A stretch of 64,000 nt of DNA from Pseudohalioglobus lutimaris (GCF_002866825.1 NZ_PKUS01000001.1:248001-312000); one strand, 5' to 3'; shown: positions 1 to 8,846, numbered from the stretch's first letter. A program made the numbers and translations. The notes: a model not told the origin generated them from the sequence alone.

Positions 1-634
1 TCCAGGTTTCACTACCCGCAGGAATTTTGCCGATCAGCGTGCCGGACGTATTCTGCAAGATCATGGAGTCGCCGCCAAGCGCACCAAACAAGCCAAAAGT
101 CATCGCCAGTGGCACCAGGATCTGCATGGTAGTCACACCGAAATTACCCAGTCCTGCATTCAGGCCCAGCGCCAGGCCCTGCATACGCCTGGGGAAGAAG
201 AAGTTGATATTTGACATCGAAGAAGCGAAGTTTCCGCCACCGAATCCAGACAACAGCGCCAGTAACTGGAACACCCACAGCGGCGTGCTCTGGTCGCTGA
301 GCGCGATACCCGCCCCAACAGCCGGGACCATAAGCAGCGCAGTGGTGAAAAACAGGGTGTTACGCCCGCCACACAAGCGAATAAAGAAGCTGCTGGGAAT
401 GCGCAGCGTGGCGCCTGTCAAGCCGGCGATCGCCATCAGCGTGAACAGTTCAGATTTGGCAAATGGAAACCCCAAGTTGAGCATCTGTACGGTAATCACC
501 CCCCAGTACAGCCAGACTGCGAAGCCACACAGCAGGCTGGGGATGGATATCCACAGGTTTCGATAAGCGACCTTTTTGCCCTGGCTCTCCCAGAACTGGT
601 CGTCTTCGACGTTCCACTCTTTGATATCAGACAT
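1..634 (-). CDS. narK: NarK/NarU-type nitrate/nitrite transporter, C-terminus cut by window edge
   Basis: Major facilitator carrier for nitrate uptake or nitrite export across the inner membrane. About 211 N-terminal codons are visible, from an ATG at 634. The N-terminus (WxxEDxxFW...RNLWISIPSLL) and the segment FASSMSNINFFFPRR followed by GLNAGLGN match E. coli NarK/NarU, including the Asn/Gly-rich nitrate signature of the family. It lies 27 bases after narK1 on the same strand, so the two probably share the FNR/NarL promoter near 1990. A narK1-narK2-narGHJI order is known in pseudomonads, so nitrate reductase genes may lie just left of the window; this is inference. The family call is firm, the transport direction is not known. 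Confidence 0.9.
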   Translation of the reverse strand, partial: MSDIKEWNVEDDQFWESQGKKVAYRNLWISIPSLLCGFAVWLYWGVITVQMLNLGFPFAKSELFTLMAIAGLTGATLRIPSSFFIRLCGGRNTLFFTTALLMVPAVGAGIALSDQSTPLWVFQLLALLSGFGGGNFASSMSNINFFFPRRMQGLALGLNAGLGNFGVTTMQILVPLAMTFGLFGALGGDSMILQNTSGTLIGKIPAGSETW

Positions 635-661
635 AGTCTTTCCTCAATTTTCCTTTAATCG

Positions 662-1933
662 CTAAAGGGATAAAAATTCATCGGCCTGTGCCTGCGCATA
701 GCGCTGGCGAAACTCGTCCCGCTTGATGGCGAAATGCATCAGGATCATGCACCCGGCCAGCCCGCCATAAAGCAGCATGAAGCAAGATGTGCGGATGCCC
801 GTAAGGTCATTCGCCAGGCCAAACAGGAGAAGCAGCGCAAGGCCTCCCATTGCGCCAATCATGCCCACGGCGCCTCCCACGGCACCCATGTGCCCGGGAA
901 AGTAGTCGTAGATAATTCGGTAAATGCTGGCCTTGCCAAATCCCATGGCCACGCCCATTACAAAAATCAGCGCGGTGAACAGCCACATGGGGGTGGTAAT
1001 GTTCAGCGAGAGTTCACGATCAATGCCATGAATGGTCATGGTAGTCGGCGGATAGGACAGGAAAAACAGGCAAACCAGGCACACCCAGAACACCATCCAG
1101 TTGATGGTACGGGCCCCGAAGTGGTCGGCAAACCAGCCACCGAGGGCGCGGACCAGCGCGGCTGGCAGAGTAAACAACAGGGTAGCGAACGACGCGGTCT
1201 TAAGATCCAGCCCATACTGCTCCACATAAAACTGTGGCAGCCATAGGGTCAGCGCCAGAAACCCACCGAACACAAAAAAGTAATAGAGGCCAAAACGCCA
1301 TACTCTCAGCTTTGCCAGAGGGGCCAATTCCTCGCGCAGTGGCCTTTCGATTTTCGCCTGGGACTGGTGCACCGGGTCTTCGCTGCTTACCAGGAAAAAG
1401 ACTACAGCAACGGACAGCAGTACGGCCCCATAGACTACCGGAACGTAGTCACTGCCAAACTGGAGGACCGCTAGCGGCGCAACGAGGTTGGTGATTGCTG
1501 CACCCGCATCGCCCGCACCGAATATGCCCATCGCTGTACCCTGACGCCGCTTGTCGTGCCAGGAGGAAACAAAGCTGATACCGGCCGAGAATGTTGCACC
1601 CGCGAGACCAATCACAACTCCAAACAAAAGGTAATGCCAGTAGAGGCTGGCAAGGGGGTAAAACAGAAGGGCCAGGCCCACAATTGCCATTTCGATGAAC
1701 ATCACACGGCGACCGCCGTAAATATCCGCCAGGATCCCTGATGGCAGGCGCGCCAGGGCACCGCTGAATATCGGTGCAACCAGCAGCAGGGCGAACTGTG
1801 TGTAGTTAAGTTGCAGCTGTTCCCGAATTTCCACTCCGAGAATGGAAAACAGAGTCCACGCAGCGAACGCCGCCGCGAAGGCCACGGCGCTGGAAGTCAG
1901 GGAGATCCGCTGTTGTTGTCTTCTGGTTGTCAT
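662..1933 (-). CDS. narK1: NarK1-type nitrate MFS transporter
   Basis: About 423 residues and 12 predicted membrane helices, of the short NarK1 (nitrate/proton symporter) class of the NNP family. Visible features are the first helix, the MFS loop GILADIYGGRR and a late glycine-rich helix region (GAVGGAVGMIGAMGG). I choose the ATG at 1933 (MTTRRQQQ). The frame is open further up to 1999, but that stretch contains a perfect FNR box (1986-1999), which belongs in a promoter. Narrow spacing to the partial narK downstream suggests one transcript. It diverges from narX. The Shine-Dalgarno sequence before 1933 is weak. Substrate is assigned from family and context. Confidence 0.87.
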   Translation of the reverse strand: MTTRRQQQRISLTSSAVAFAAAFAAWTLFSILGVEIREQLQLNYTQFALLLVAPIFSGALARLPSGILADIYGGRRVMFIEMAIVGLALLFYPLASLYWHYLLFGVVIGLAGATFSAGISFVSSWHDKRRQGTAMGIFGAGDAGAAITNLVAPLAVLQFGSDYVPVVYGAVLLSVAVVFFLVSSEDPVHQSQAKIERPLREELAPLAKLRVWRFGLYYFFVFGGFLALTLWLPQFYVEQYGLDLKTASFATLLFTLPAALVRALGGWFADHFGARTINWMVFWVCLVCLFFLSYPPTTMTIHGIDRELSLNITTPMWLFTALIFVMGVAMGFGKASIYRIIYDYFPGHMGAVGGAVGMIGAMGGLALLLLFGLANDLTGIRTSCFMLLYGGLAGCMILMHFAIKRDEFRQRYAQAQADEFLSL

Positions 1934-1985
1934 AGTCAATTTCAATCCGTCGCCGCATAAACTAGTATCTTCCCAACATCGCGGG

Positions 1986-1999
1986 TTGATCTGGATCAA
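1986..1999 (-). promoter_or_regulatory. Perfect FNR/Anr box for narK1
   Basis: TTGATCTGGATCAA is an exact TTGAT-N4-ATCAA dyad. With the box centred at -41.5, as in class II FNR promoters, the start point would be near 1951 and the -10 near 1964-1959, where TAGTTT is read on the minus strand. The box is 53 bases from the chosen narK1 ATG. Confidence 0.85.
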
Positions 2000-2036
2000 C
2001 CGCTACTGGGCGACCAGATCAGTCGTGTGCGAAAAT

Positions 2037-2052
2037 TACCACCAAAGGAGTA
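2037..2052 (-). promoter_or_regulatory. NarL-type 7-2-7 site upstream of the narK1 FNR box
   Basis: TACCACC-AA-AGGAGTA: the right heptamer is a perfect AKRRGTA, the left matches TACYYMT at 5 of 7. Its centre (2044.5) is exactly 52 bp from the FNR box centre (1992.5), the same spacing as in front of the carrier at 4941. It is probably an activation site for narK1, acting with FNR. Confidence 0.6.
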
Positions 2053-2121
2053 GTAGCCCGATGCCTGTATTTCCTTTTAATTACAATGAGGTGCAGCGAA
2101 AACGCCGAGATGGCGGCCGCG

Positions 2122-2159
2122 TATAATGGCCAGCTGAGTTATTGGTGGTAGACCACCAA
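2122..2159 (+). promoter_or_regulatory. narX promoter -10 and overlapping palindromic operator
   Basis: A perfect TATAAT lies at 2122-2127 with no recognisable -35, giving a start point near 2134. Just downstream, TTGGTGGT-AG-ACCACCAA (2142-2159) is a perfect 8+8 inverted repeat, ahead of the GAGG ribosome site at 2161 and the ATG at 2173. It would cover about +9 to +26, a typical repressor position. Its minus-strand arm contains TACCACC, the heptamer also seen at 2037. The bound protein is not known; NarL autoregulation is one option. Confidence 0.5.
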
Positions 2160-2172
2160 CGAGGATCGAAAA

Positions 2173-4029
2173 ATGCCCATTTCAGGAAAGCGGATCCAAC
2201 GTTCTGTCATCTTCCAGGTATTCCTGGCGATGGCTGTTATCGCGGGGATGGCGCTCGCTAGCATGAGTCTCTCTGTTTACGTCACGGTCAGCGCCCAGAA
2301 TGATGCCGAGGCAATAAATCTCGCTGGCTCCCTGCGCATGCATTCTTACCGAATCAGCAACTACCTTGGACTGGCAAGCCAGGCGCGCTCGGACGACGTG
2401 GAGCAGCGTCTGGCCGCAGAGATGAAGCAAGTCACAGACAAGCTCAATGCGTCAATCATTCCCCTGGTCGTGAATGAAGCCAACAATGTTCCCCTGGAAA
2501 AAAGCTACGCGCTGGTACTATCGAACTGGCAACAAGGTATGGCTCCGGTGATCCAGTCTTCCCTTGACGGGGCGACCTCCTGGCAGGAAAGCCACAGGCG
2601 TTATAACGCCGGACTGGATCAGTGGGTAGACGATATCGACGCCATGGTTACTCATCTGCAGCGGGACAACGAAGGCAAAATAGAACTGCTGGGCATGACT
2701 GAGGCGGTCAGCATAATTCTTATCATATTCATCGTTCTTTACCTGATCATGCGGGCAGACAGCAACTTCGTTGTCCCGCTGCGCAAGTTACTGAAAGCAG
2801 CAGAAGCCGTGGAACGCGGCAATCTCGGCCACCGCGTCACCGTCTACCCCGAGAACGAACTGGGCGTGCTGGCGGCATCATTCAATACCATGACAGCCAG
2901 TCTGGAAGCGCAATACCGCACGCTGGAAAAACAGGTAGAGGAGCGCACTAGAGAACTACATCGCTCCAACCAGGCGCTGTACTTTCTGTATAAAACCTCG
3001 CGAGAGGTCGCCTCAAGCCCCTACGACGAACGCCTGTTAAGGGTTTTCCTGGCTGAGCTACAGAAAGTATCCAATGTGGAAAAGATCAATCTTTGCGTGA
3101 ATGCCGAGCCCAACTACCCGAACTATGAGTACCTGGGAACCGATACGGCAGCCACCGATTACTGCGACGGTGATTGCAATATCTGCGCGCTGCCACCAGC
3201 GCAACCCGCCAACCCCCATGCACCGGGGCTGTCGCTCCCTATCGGCAGCCGCAGTGACAACTACGGCTTTCTCTACGTCAAGCCGCATAACGGGGAAAAA
3301 CTGCTGCCCTGGCAGAGTCAGTTACTCAAGACCGTGGCGGAGACACTCTCCACGTCCTTCGCTTTTCATCGCAACCTGGGTCAGGAACACCGGTTAATGC
3401 TGCTCGAGGAGCGCAGCACTATCGCCCGGGAACTTCATGATTCACTGGCGCAATCTCTTTCTTACATGAAACTGGAAACCGCCAGGCTGAAGAAGCTGAT
3501 TTCAAAAGATTCACAGCCACACCTCATTGAAGAGGCCATCGAGGATCTGCAGGAAGGCATCAATGCGGCCTACAAGCATCTGCGTGAACTATTGGTCACC
3601 TTCCGCGTCAAGCTGGACTCGCCCAACCTGCGCTCCGCACTGGAGCATGCTGTACAGGAGTTTAACGAACTAAGCGCTGCTGAGATCACACTGGACTATA
3701 AAATTGACGGGGCAGGTCTTGGACCCAACGGCGATATTCATGTGCTTCACGTGATAAGGGAGGCAATCAACAACGCTGTAAAACATGCCGCAGCAGGCCG
3801 GATTAGCCTACGCTGTGAGCGCAACCAGAATGGAGACTGCATATTCACCGTAGACGATGACGGCGTCGGCATCCCCGAGCGCCCCGAGAAGGCGCATCAC
3901 TATGGGCTCTATACCATGCGGGAGCGCGCCCAACGCCTCGGAGGAATGCTGCATTTTAGCGTACGCGACTGCGGGGGGACCCGTGTACAATTACGCGTAC
4001 CCACGGGAACGGCGAAGGCTATCGCCTGA
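2173..4029 (+). CDS. narX: Nitrate/nitrite sensor histidine kinase NarX
   Basis: A 618-residue membrane sensor kinase. Helix 1 is at about 13-37, a periplasmic domain follows, helix 2 is at about 176-197, then HAMP, a central GAF-like linker, HisKA_3 and HATPase domains. Residues 43-60 (DAEAINLAGSLRMHSYR) are the NarX/NarQ P-box that binds nitrate. The central region has the Cys cluster C331-x3-C335-x2-C338 typical of NarX. The phospho-acceptor is His422 in RELHDSLAQSLS; the N box (EAINNAVKHA) and G box (DDDGVGIP) are intact. narL follows after 31 bases, so the pair is one operon. Start is ATG 2173 with GAGG 9 bases upstream. Confidence 0.95.
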   Translation: MPISGKRIQRSVIFQVFLAMAVIAGMALASMSLSVYVTVSAQNDAEAINLAGSLRMHSYRISNYLGLASQARSDDVEQRLAAEMKQVTDKLNASIIPLVVNEANNVPLEKSYALVLSNWQQGMAPVIQSSLDGATSWQESHRRYNAGLDQWVDDIDAMVTHLQRDNEGKIELLGMTEAVSIILIIFIVLYLIMRADSNFVVPLRKLLKAAEAVERGNLGHRVTVYPENELGVLAASFNTMTASLEAQYRTLEKQVEERTRELHRSNQALYFLYKTSREVASSPYDERLLRVFLAELQKVSNVEKINLCVNAEPNYPNYEYLGTDTAATDYCDGDCNICALPPAQPANPHAPGLSLPIGSRSDNYGFLYVKPHNGEKLLPWQSQLLKTVAETLSTSFAFHRNLGQEHRLMLLEERSTIARELHDSLAQSLSYMKLETARLKKLISKDSQPHLIEEAIEDLQEGINAAYKHLRELLVTFRVKLDSPNLRSALEHAVQEFNELSAAEITLDYKIDGAGLGPNGDIHVLHVIREAINNAVKHAAAGRISLRCERNQNGDCIFTVDDDGVGIPERPEKAHHYGLYTMRERAQRLGGMLHFSVRDCGGTRVQLRVPTGTAKAIA

Positions 4030-4060
4030 CCAGGACCAACGAGCGGGTTTGGAGAAAACG

Positions 4061-4699
4061 ATGGTTGAAGCAGTAAATACGATCCTGCTTGTGGACGACC
4101 ACCCTCTGCTACGCAAGGGTGTAAGCCAGTTGCTGGACCTGGAAGACGGGCTAAGGGTCATCGGCGAGGCGTCCAATGGCGTTGACGCGGTAACCATGGC
4201 CAGGGAACTGGACCCGGACCTGATACTTCTGGATCTCAGCATGCGAGGGATGGACGGTATCGAGACGCTTTCCGCAATGCGTGATGCCGGTATTGCCTCT
4301 CATATTGTTGTGTTCACGGTTTCCGATGACCGCTCCGATGTCATCTCCGCATTGAAATCCGGGGCTGACGGATATTTGCTCAAAGACGTCGAGCCGGAAG
4401 AACTGGTGAGCAGTATCCGCCAGGCCTGCTCCGGGAAGATGGTGTTGAGTGAACAGCTCACTGAGGTGCTTGCCTCATCTTTTCGCGCGGGAGAGCAGCA
4501 AAAGGATTTGACCGAGCTCACCCGCCGCGAATTACAGATTCTCAAATACATTGCCGAGGGCTTAAGCAACAAACTGATAGGCCGTCGCCTCGACATTGCC
4601 GAGTCCACGGTAAAGGTTCACGTCAAACACCTGTTGAAGAAGCTAGGCTTCCGCTCGCGTGTAGAGGCCGCCGTATGGATGGTGGACCAACAGAAATAG
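4061..4699 (+). CDS. narL: Nitrate/nitrite response regulator NarL
   Basis: A 212-residue NarL/FixJ-family regulator. The receiver domain has acidic residues D12-D13, phospho-acceptor D58 (ILLDLSMRGMDG) and the conserved Lys in YLLKD; the LuxR-type HTH is at about 150-205 (LTRRELQILKYIAEGLSNKLIGRRL...VKVHVKHLLKKLGFRSR). I choose ATG 4061 with GGAG 6-9 bases upstream. The frame is open upstream, but only as an overlap with narX. It is the phosphorylation partner of the adjacent NarX and the expected ligand of the 7-2-7 sites at 2037 and 4814. Confidence 0.95.
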   Translation: MVEAVNTILLVDDHPLLRKGVSQLLDLEDGLRVIGEASNGVDAVTMARELDPDLILLDLSMRGMDGIETLSAMRDAGIASHIVVFTVSDDRSDVISALKSGADGYLLKDVEPEELVSSIRQACSGKMVLSEQLTEVLASSFRAGEQQKDLTELTRRELQILKYIAEGLSNKLIGRRLDIAESTVKVHVKHLLKKLGFRSRVEAAVWMVDQQK

Positions 4700-4813
4700 G
4701 TAGGCGAACGCGGACTACCACCAAATAAAGAACAGCCCGAATTACGTCGGTATTTTTCCGGTGCAAGCTCGCTAAGACCCTGTGCTTAAAGCATTTTTTA
4801 TTCCTCGGACAAC

Positions 4814-4829
4814 TACTACTTTAGGGGTA
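4814..4829 (+). promoter_or_regulatory. NarL 7-2-7 site upstream of the third nitrate carrier
   Basis: TACTACT-TT-AGGGGTA: the right heptamer is a perfect AKRRGTA, the left matches TACYYMT at 6 of 7, so it is a good NarL dyad. Centre 4821.5 lies exactly 52 bp from the FNR box centre at 4873.5. Confidence 0.7.
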
Positions 4830-4866
4830 GCAGGAGAATAGTCAGCGTCAAATGTGCCGAACGCAC

Positions 4867-4908
4867 ATGATCTACATCAACACCACTTCCTCAACGAAAA
4901 AATATATT
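4867..4908 (+). promoter_or_regulatory. FNR-box promoter of the third nitrate carrier
   Basis: ATGAT-CTAC-ATCAA (4867-4880) matches the FNR dyad at 9 of 10 positions. TATATT at 4903-4908 is exactly where a -10 belongs if the box is centred at -41.5, giving a start point near 4915. The arrangement is that of a class II FNR-activated promoter. Confidence 0.75.
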
Positions 4909-4940
4909 GCAGCCAGATTTTTCTATTGGGAGTAATTACG

Positions 4941-6413
4941 ATGCCCGATCACGGCATACCGCTTACGGACCTCAAGAATCCAAGCGTCCGAACCCTGCAC
5001 TTTACCTGGTTCGCTTTTTTCCTCACCTTCGTGGTTTGGTTCAGCCATGCACCGATGCTTGCTTTCATCAAGGAAGCCTTCGATCTCAGTGCCCAACAGG
5101 TTAAGGCCCTGATGATCCTGAACGTGGCAATGACCATACCCGCGCGCATCGTAATAGGCATACTGGTGGACAAGTTCGGGCCTCGTCATGTCTATAGTGG
5201 CCTGCTGATCCTCTCCGGTTGCATGTGTGTACTGTTCGCCACGTCCAACAGCTACGAACAGCTGGCGATCTTCCGCTTCCTGCTTGGTTTCGTTGGTGCT
5301 GGCTTCGTGATCGGTATCCGCATGGTAGGCGAGTGGTTTCCGGCCAAGCAGGTTGGACTGGCCGAGGGCATATATGGTGGTTGGGGTAATTTTGGCTCCG
5401 CCGCCGGCGCAATGACCCTGCCCACCCTCGCTCTGCTTTTTGGCGGGGAAGATGGCTGGCGCTACGCAATTGGAATCACCGGCGTCATCGCCGCGCTGTA
5501 CGGCGTTGTGTATTACTTTAACGTCCGTGACACCCCAAAGGGTTCAACCTACTTCAAGCCGAAAAAATCAGGCGGGCTAGAGGTTTCCAACTGGGGTGAT
5601 TTCTGGTTTTTGCTATTGATGAACATTCCGATGTATATCGCCCTGGCGGTACTTACATGGAAGCTGTCACCGGCCAACCTCGCCCTGCTCACCGATACCG
5701 CATGCTACGGCATTTACGTTTTTCTGTTGGCGTTATACCTGTTTCAGTCCAGCCAGATCTGGAAAGTGAACTACGAACACCTGAAAGAGGGTGTCCCGGA
5801 GATGCAACGCTATAAATTTAAGCAGGTAGCGATCCTGGACTGGTCCTACTTCGCCACTTTCGGTTCGGAACTTGCGGTGGTCTCCATGCTGCCGCTTTTT
5901 TTCCTGGAGACATTCGACGGACTTGACCCGGTAAAAGCGGGCCTGCTGGCCTCTGGCTTTGCTTTCATGAACCTTGTCGCCCGTCCAACCGGAGGCTGGA
6001 TAAGCGACCATTTCGGCCGACGCAAAACCATGATCACCCTGATCTGCGGTCTGGCGGCAGGTTACCTTCTACTCAGCCAGATCAACGGTAACTGGTGGAT
6101 ACCACTGGCCGTTATCGCCACCATGAGCTGTTCCTTTTTCGTGCAGGCGGGTGAAGGTGCCGTGTTCGCAATGGTGCCGCTGGTACAGCGGCGCATGACC
6201 GGTCAAATAGCCGGCATGGTTGGCGCTTATGGCAATGTTGGGGCGGTCACTTATCTCACGGTGCTCTCTTTCGTCGATTACAGCACCTTCTTTTTGGTTA
6301 TCGCAGCTTCAGCCGGCTTCGTCTTCTTGCTGGTCCTGTTCCTGGATGAGCCGCAAGGAAAAATGACCGAGGTGCTGCCCGATGGTACTGTTCAGCTTAT
6401 CGACGTAACCTGA
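4941..6413 (+). CDS. NNP-family nitrate/nitrite MFS transporter
   Basis: A 490-residue inner-membrane carrier of the nitrate/nitrite porter family. It shows the MFS loop [11 protein letters not shown], a nitrate-signature-like segment ([28 protein letters not shown]), a large central loop after DTPKGSTYF, a second MFS loop ([12 protein letters not shown]) and a late glycine-rich segment ([12 protein letters not shown]). ATG 4941 is preceded by GGGAG at 4928-4932. An in-frame ATG at 4854 is rejected because the FNR box would then be coding. It is longer than and unlike the two carriers at the left edge, so three paralogous carriers occur within 6.4 kb. Direction of transport cannot be read from sequence. 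A hairpin separates it from the kinase gene. Confidence 0.88.
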   Translation: MPDHGIPLTDLKNPSVRTLHFTWFAFFLTFVVWFSHAPMLAFIKEAFDLSAQQVKALMILNVAMTIPARIVIGILVDKFGPRHVYSGLLILSGCMCVLFATSNSYEQLAIFRFLLGFVGAGFVIGIRMVGEWFPAKQVGLAEGIYGGWGNFGSAAGAMTLPTLALLFGGEDGWRYAIGITGVIAALYGVVYYFNVRDTPKGSTYFKPKKSGGLEVSNWGDFWFLLLMNIPMYIALAVLTWKLSPANLALLTDTACYGIYVFLLALYLFQSSQIWKVNYEHLKEGVPEMQRYKFKQVAILDWSYFATFGSELAVVSMLPLFFLETFDGLDPVKAGLLASGFAFMNLVARPTGGWISDHFGRRKTMITLICGLAAGYLLLSQINGNWWIPLAVIATMSCSFFVQAGEGAVFAMVPLVQRRMTGQIAGMVGAYGNVGAVTYLTVLSFVDYSTFFLVIAASAGFVFLLVLFLDEPQGKMTEVLPDGTVQLIDVT

Positions 6414-6422
6414 ACGCAATGT

Positions 6423-6452
6423 AGCCAGCCCACCTGTAGGGGTGAGCTGGCT
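6423..6452 (+). other. Intercistronic hairpin between the carrier and the phosphatase-kinase gene
   Basis: AGCCAGCCCACC (6423-6434) and GGTGAGCTGGCT (6441-6452) form a 12-bp stem with one mismatch and a 6-base loop. No U-tract follows, so it is more likely a processing, stabilising or partial-termination structure within an operon than a full terminator. Confidence 0.5.
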
Positions 6453-6471
6453 GTAGTTAGGAAGCAAGCAC

Positions 6472-8217
6472 TTGGACAGAGCTCGCCATTTCAGCGCTAC
6501 TGTAGCGACACATACTGACAAGGGCTGCAAGAAGCAGTTCAACGAGGATGCTGTCGGCTTCAACATACCTGATGACGACCTGCTCAAGACCAAGGGCGCC
6601 GTGGCGGTGGTTGCAGATGGCGTCAGCTCCGCCGAAGCTGGTCGCGAAGCAGCGCAGCGCTCTGTTTCCGCCGTACTCAAGGGATATTTCCAGACACCGG
6701 AATTATGGAGTGTAAAGCACGCCGTTCAAAAGACCCTCTCAGCGCTCAATAGCGAGCTCTACGAGTTGGGCAGGGACATGCCGGATGAAGCCCGCGGCTA
6801 TATCTGTACGCTGAGCCTGGTAGTCATAAAATCCCACATGGCCTACCTGTTTCATGCTGGCGACAGTCGCATCTACCGGCTTTCTGCTCGTGACGGCAGT
6901 TTTGCCCAGTTAACAAACGATCACGTCGCCAGCATCTCAGACCAGAAGCAGTACCTGATCCGTGCCATGGGCATGGATACAACCCTGAATATAGACTGCA
7001 GTACCCTGGAAGTAGAAGAAGGGGATATTTTCTATCTCGACTCTGATGGCATACATGATTTTCTCGATGACGAGCGGATCAGGGAGATAATTGAGTCACA
7101 TCCGGACAGTTTCGATCAGGCATGTCAGGAACTGGTCAGACAGGCGCTGGACGCAGGTAGCGATGATAATCTCAGCGCCTGCATTCTGCGCATCGACGCG
7201 TTGGGTGTCGAGGAAAAAGCCGACTTCAGTGAGCGGCTCACCAAACTACCCTTCCCTCCCGAGCTATACCCCGGTCTGAAGCTCGACGGATACGAAGTAA
7301 TTGAAGAGCTCTGGGCCAGCGAACGGTCACAGCTGTACATCGTGAAAGACCAGACCTCGGGGAAGGAACTGGTCATGAAGACCCCTTCCGCGTCCTACGT
7401 CGATGATCCCGCCTACATCGAACGCTTTATTGCTGAGGAGTGGATCGGTAGTCGCATCAACGACCCGCGAGTGGTGCGCATTATCCCGCCACGCAACGGC
7501 AGCAAACAATTCCTCTACTACCTGATGGAGAAAGTGCCAGGCATCACTCTACAGGAGTGGATAGCAGAGAACCCTGAACCCCGACCCAGCGTTGTCGCCA
7601 GAATCATTCTCGACATCGCCGCCGGTCTTTCAGCAATGCATGATCAGCAAATTGTGCACCAGGACTTGAAACCCGGCAATGTGATGATCATGGCTGATGG
7701 CAAGATCAAGATCGTCGATTTTGGAGCGGTATACGCGCCCGGCTTACAGGAAATTTTCAACCCCTTCGAACGGGAAATTGCGCTGGGCACGTTGGACTAC
7801 GCCGACCCCTCCTACCGCTTCGGTCTTAACACTTATGTGAAGGGAGATATTTATTCACTGGCTGTTATCGCCTACGAGATGTTCACCGGAGGACATCTGC
7901 CCTACGGTAAAAAAATGGAGCGTTGTAAAACGCTGCAGGAATTTCACGACCTCGAGTACACGCCAAGCTACGAACACCGGGACATTATACCCGTCTGGTT
8001 TGACCAGGCTCTACAAAAGGGCTGTCATAACGACCCGGAACAACGTTACAGCAAGCTTGAGGATTTCATCTATGACCTGCAACACCCCAACCCGGATTTC
8101 ATCAAGGAAGGGCGAACACCCAGCGGGGTATCTGACACGGTTTTTTTCTGGAAGGCACTTTCTTTTTTCTGGCTGTCACTGCTGCTAGCGGTGCTGGTAC
8201 TCTGGTGGGCGACCTAG
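6472..8217 (+). CDS. Fused PP2C phosphatase-Ser/Thr protein kinase with C-terminal membrane anchor
   Basis: A 581-residue protein. Residues 1-240 are a PP2C-type phosphatase: N24-E25-D26, VVADGVSSAE, HAGDSR, DSDGIHDF and a final DN. Residues 262-545 are a protein kinase: Lys303 in LVMKTP, H396-Q-D398-LKPGN and D416-FG. One hydrophobic helix at about 562-580 ends the protein, anchoring it to the inner membrane. The catalytic loop is HQD, not HRD, so it is a non-RD kinase, and the glycine-rich loop has no glycines (ELWASERSQLY). Start is TTG 6472 with AGGAAG at 6459-6464; the next ATG would remove PP2C motif 1. Similar fusions beside nitrate carriers are annotated in pseudomonads. Its substrate is unknown; control of the neighbouring carrier or nitrate metabolism is inference. 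Confidence 0.88.
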   Translation: MDRARHFSATVATHTDKGCKKQFNEDAVGFNIPDDDLLKTKGAVAVVADGVSSAEAGREAAQRSVSAVLKGYFQTPELWSVKHAVQKTLSALNSELYELGRDMPDEARGYICTLSLVVIKSHMAYLFHAGDSRIYRLSARDGSFAQLTNDHVASISDQKQYLIRAMGMDTTLNIDCSTLEVEEGDIFYLDSDGIHDFLDDERIREIIESHPDSFDQACQELVRQALDAGSDDNLSACILRIDALGVEEKADFSERLTKLPFPPELYPGLKLDGYEVIEELWASERSQLYIVKDQTSGKELVMKTPSASYVDDPAYIERFIAEEWIGSRINDPRVVRIIPPRNGSKQFLYYLMEKVPGITLQEWIAENPEPRPSVVARIILDIAAGLSAMHDQQIVHQDLKPGNVMIMADGKIKIVDFGAVYAPGLQEIFNPFEREIALGTLDYADPSYRFGLNTYVKGDIYSLAVIAYEMFTGGHLPYGKKMERCKTLQEFHDLEYTPSYEHRDIIPVWFDQALQKGCHNDPEQRYSKLEDFIYDLQHPNPDFIKEGRTPSGVSDTVFFWKALSFFWLSLLLAVLVLWWAT

Positions 8218-8261
8218 AAGTAAAGGCCGCGTTCTGTTTACAAAGCGTTAGCTACCATGAC

Positions 8262-8738
8262 TCACTTGTCCTGGGCTTCAGGATGCCAATAGACCGGGTA
8301 CACTGTGTTGTGGTGAGGACTCAGCTCATAACTTTCCTGCAGGAAGGCCACCATATCGATCAGTTGGGTAACGGTCATCACATCATTGAAAGTCACCATT
8401 TTTGAGTTGCCCGTTTCATCCGCAACCTCAATCGACCTTCTCTTGGCGATACGGTGCGATGGGTTGATAACCGAGGTGACAAGCTCGCCGTAGGTGCGCA
8501 CCCTGGCAGTTTCTCCACCCAGCGGAACAGACAGCTCTGCAGCTAACGCAGACTCAAGCTGAGGCACATCACTGTGCTGGTGACAGGCATTGCAACCGTA
8601 CTCAACGTAAGCGGCTTTGCCTCGCTTAACATCCCCTTCTGGCAAGGTAAACCCAGCAGCACTCTTGGGGTCGGTCCCACAAGCAGACAAGCCCACAACG
8701 AATAGTCCAAGCACGCTCAGCTTCTTCAGTGTATTCAT
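8262..8738 (-). CDS. Haem-c lipoprotein (c-type cytochrome)
   Basis: A 158-residue periplasm-facing electron carrier. The signal sequence ends in a lipobox (LSA-C20), so it should be lipid-anchored. One haem-binding CxxCH (CNACH) lies in YGCNACHQH, with Met residues near SKMVTFNDVM as possible sixth ligands. ATG 8738 has GAGGAG upstream on the minus strand; the open frame above it is not used. A perfect FNR box at 8847-8860 implies anaerobic induction. It converges on the kinase gene with a short gap. The redox partner is unknown; nitrate respiration or NO-related chemistry is inferred from neighbours. Confidence 0.85.
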   Translation of the reverse strand: MNTLKKLSVLGLFVVGLSACGTDPKSAAGFTLPEGDVKRGKAAYVEYGCNACHQHSDVPQLESALAAELSVPLGGETARVRTYGELVTSVINPSHRIAKRRSIEVADETGNSKMVTFNDVMTVTQLIDMVAFLQESYELSPHHNTVYPVYWHPEAQDK

Positions 8739-8846
8739 TTTCGTACTCTCCTCACTACTGGCAAACTGCCATAGGCCAAACCCAACCATCGACATCCGAT
8801 CTCCCAACCTTCAGGTACACACTATCACTTGGAAAATATCGCACCA

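Noticed and set aside
4782-4800. TGCTTAAAGCATTTTTT after narL as an intrinsic terminator
   Set aside because: The stem is only four base pairs; too weak to call.
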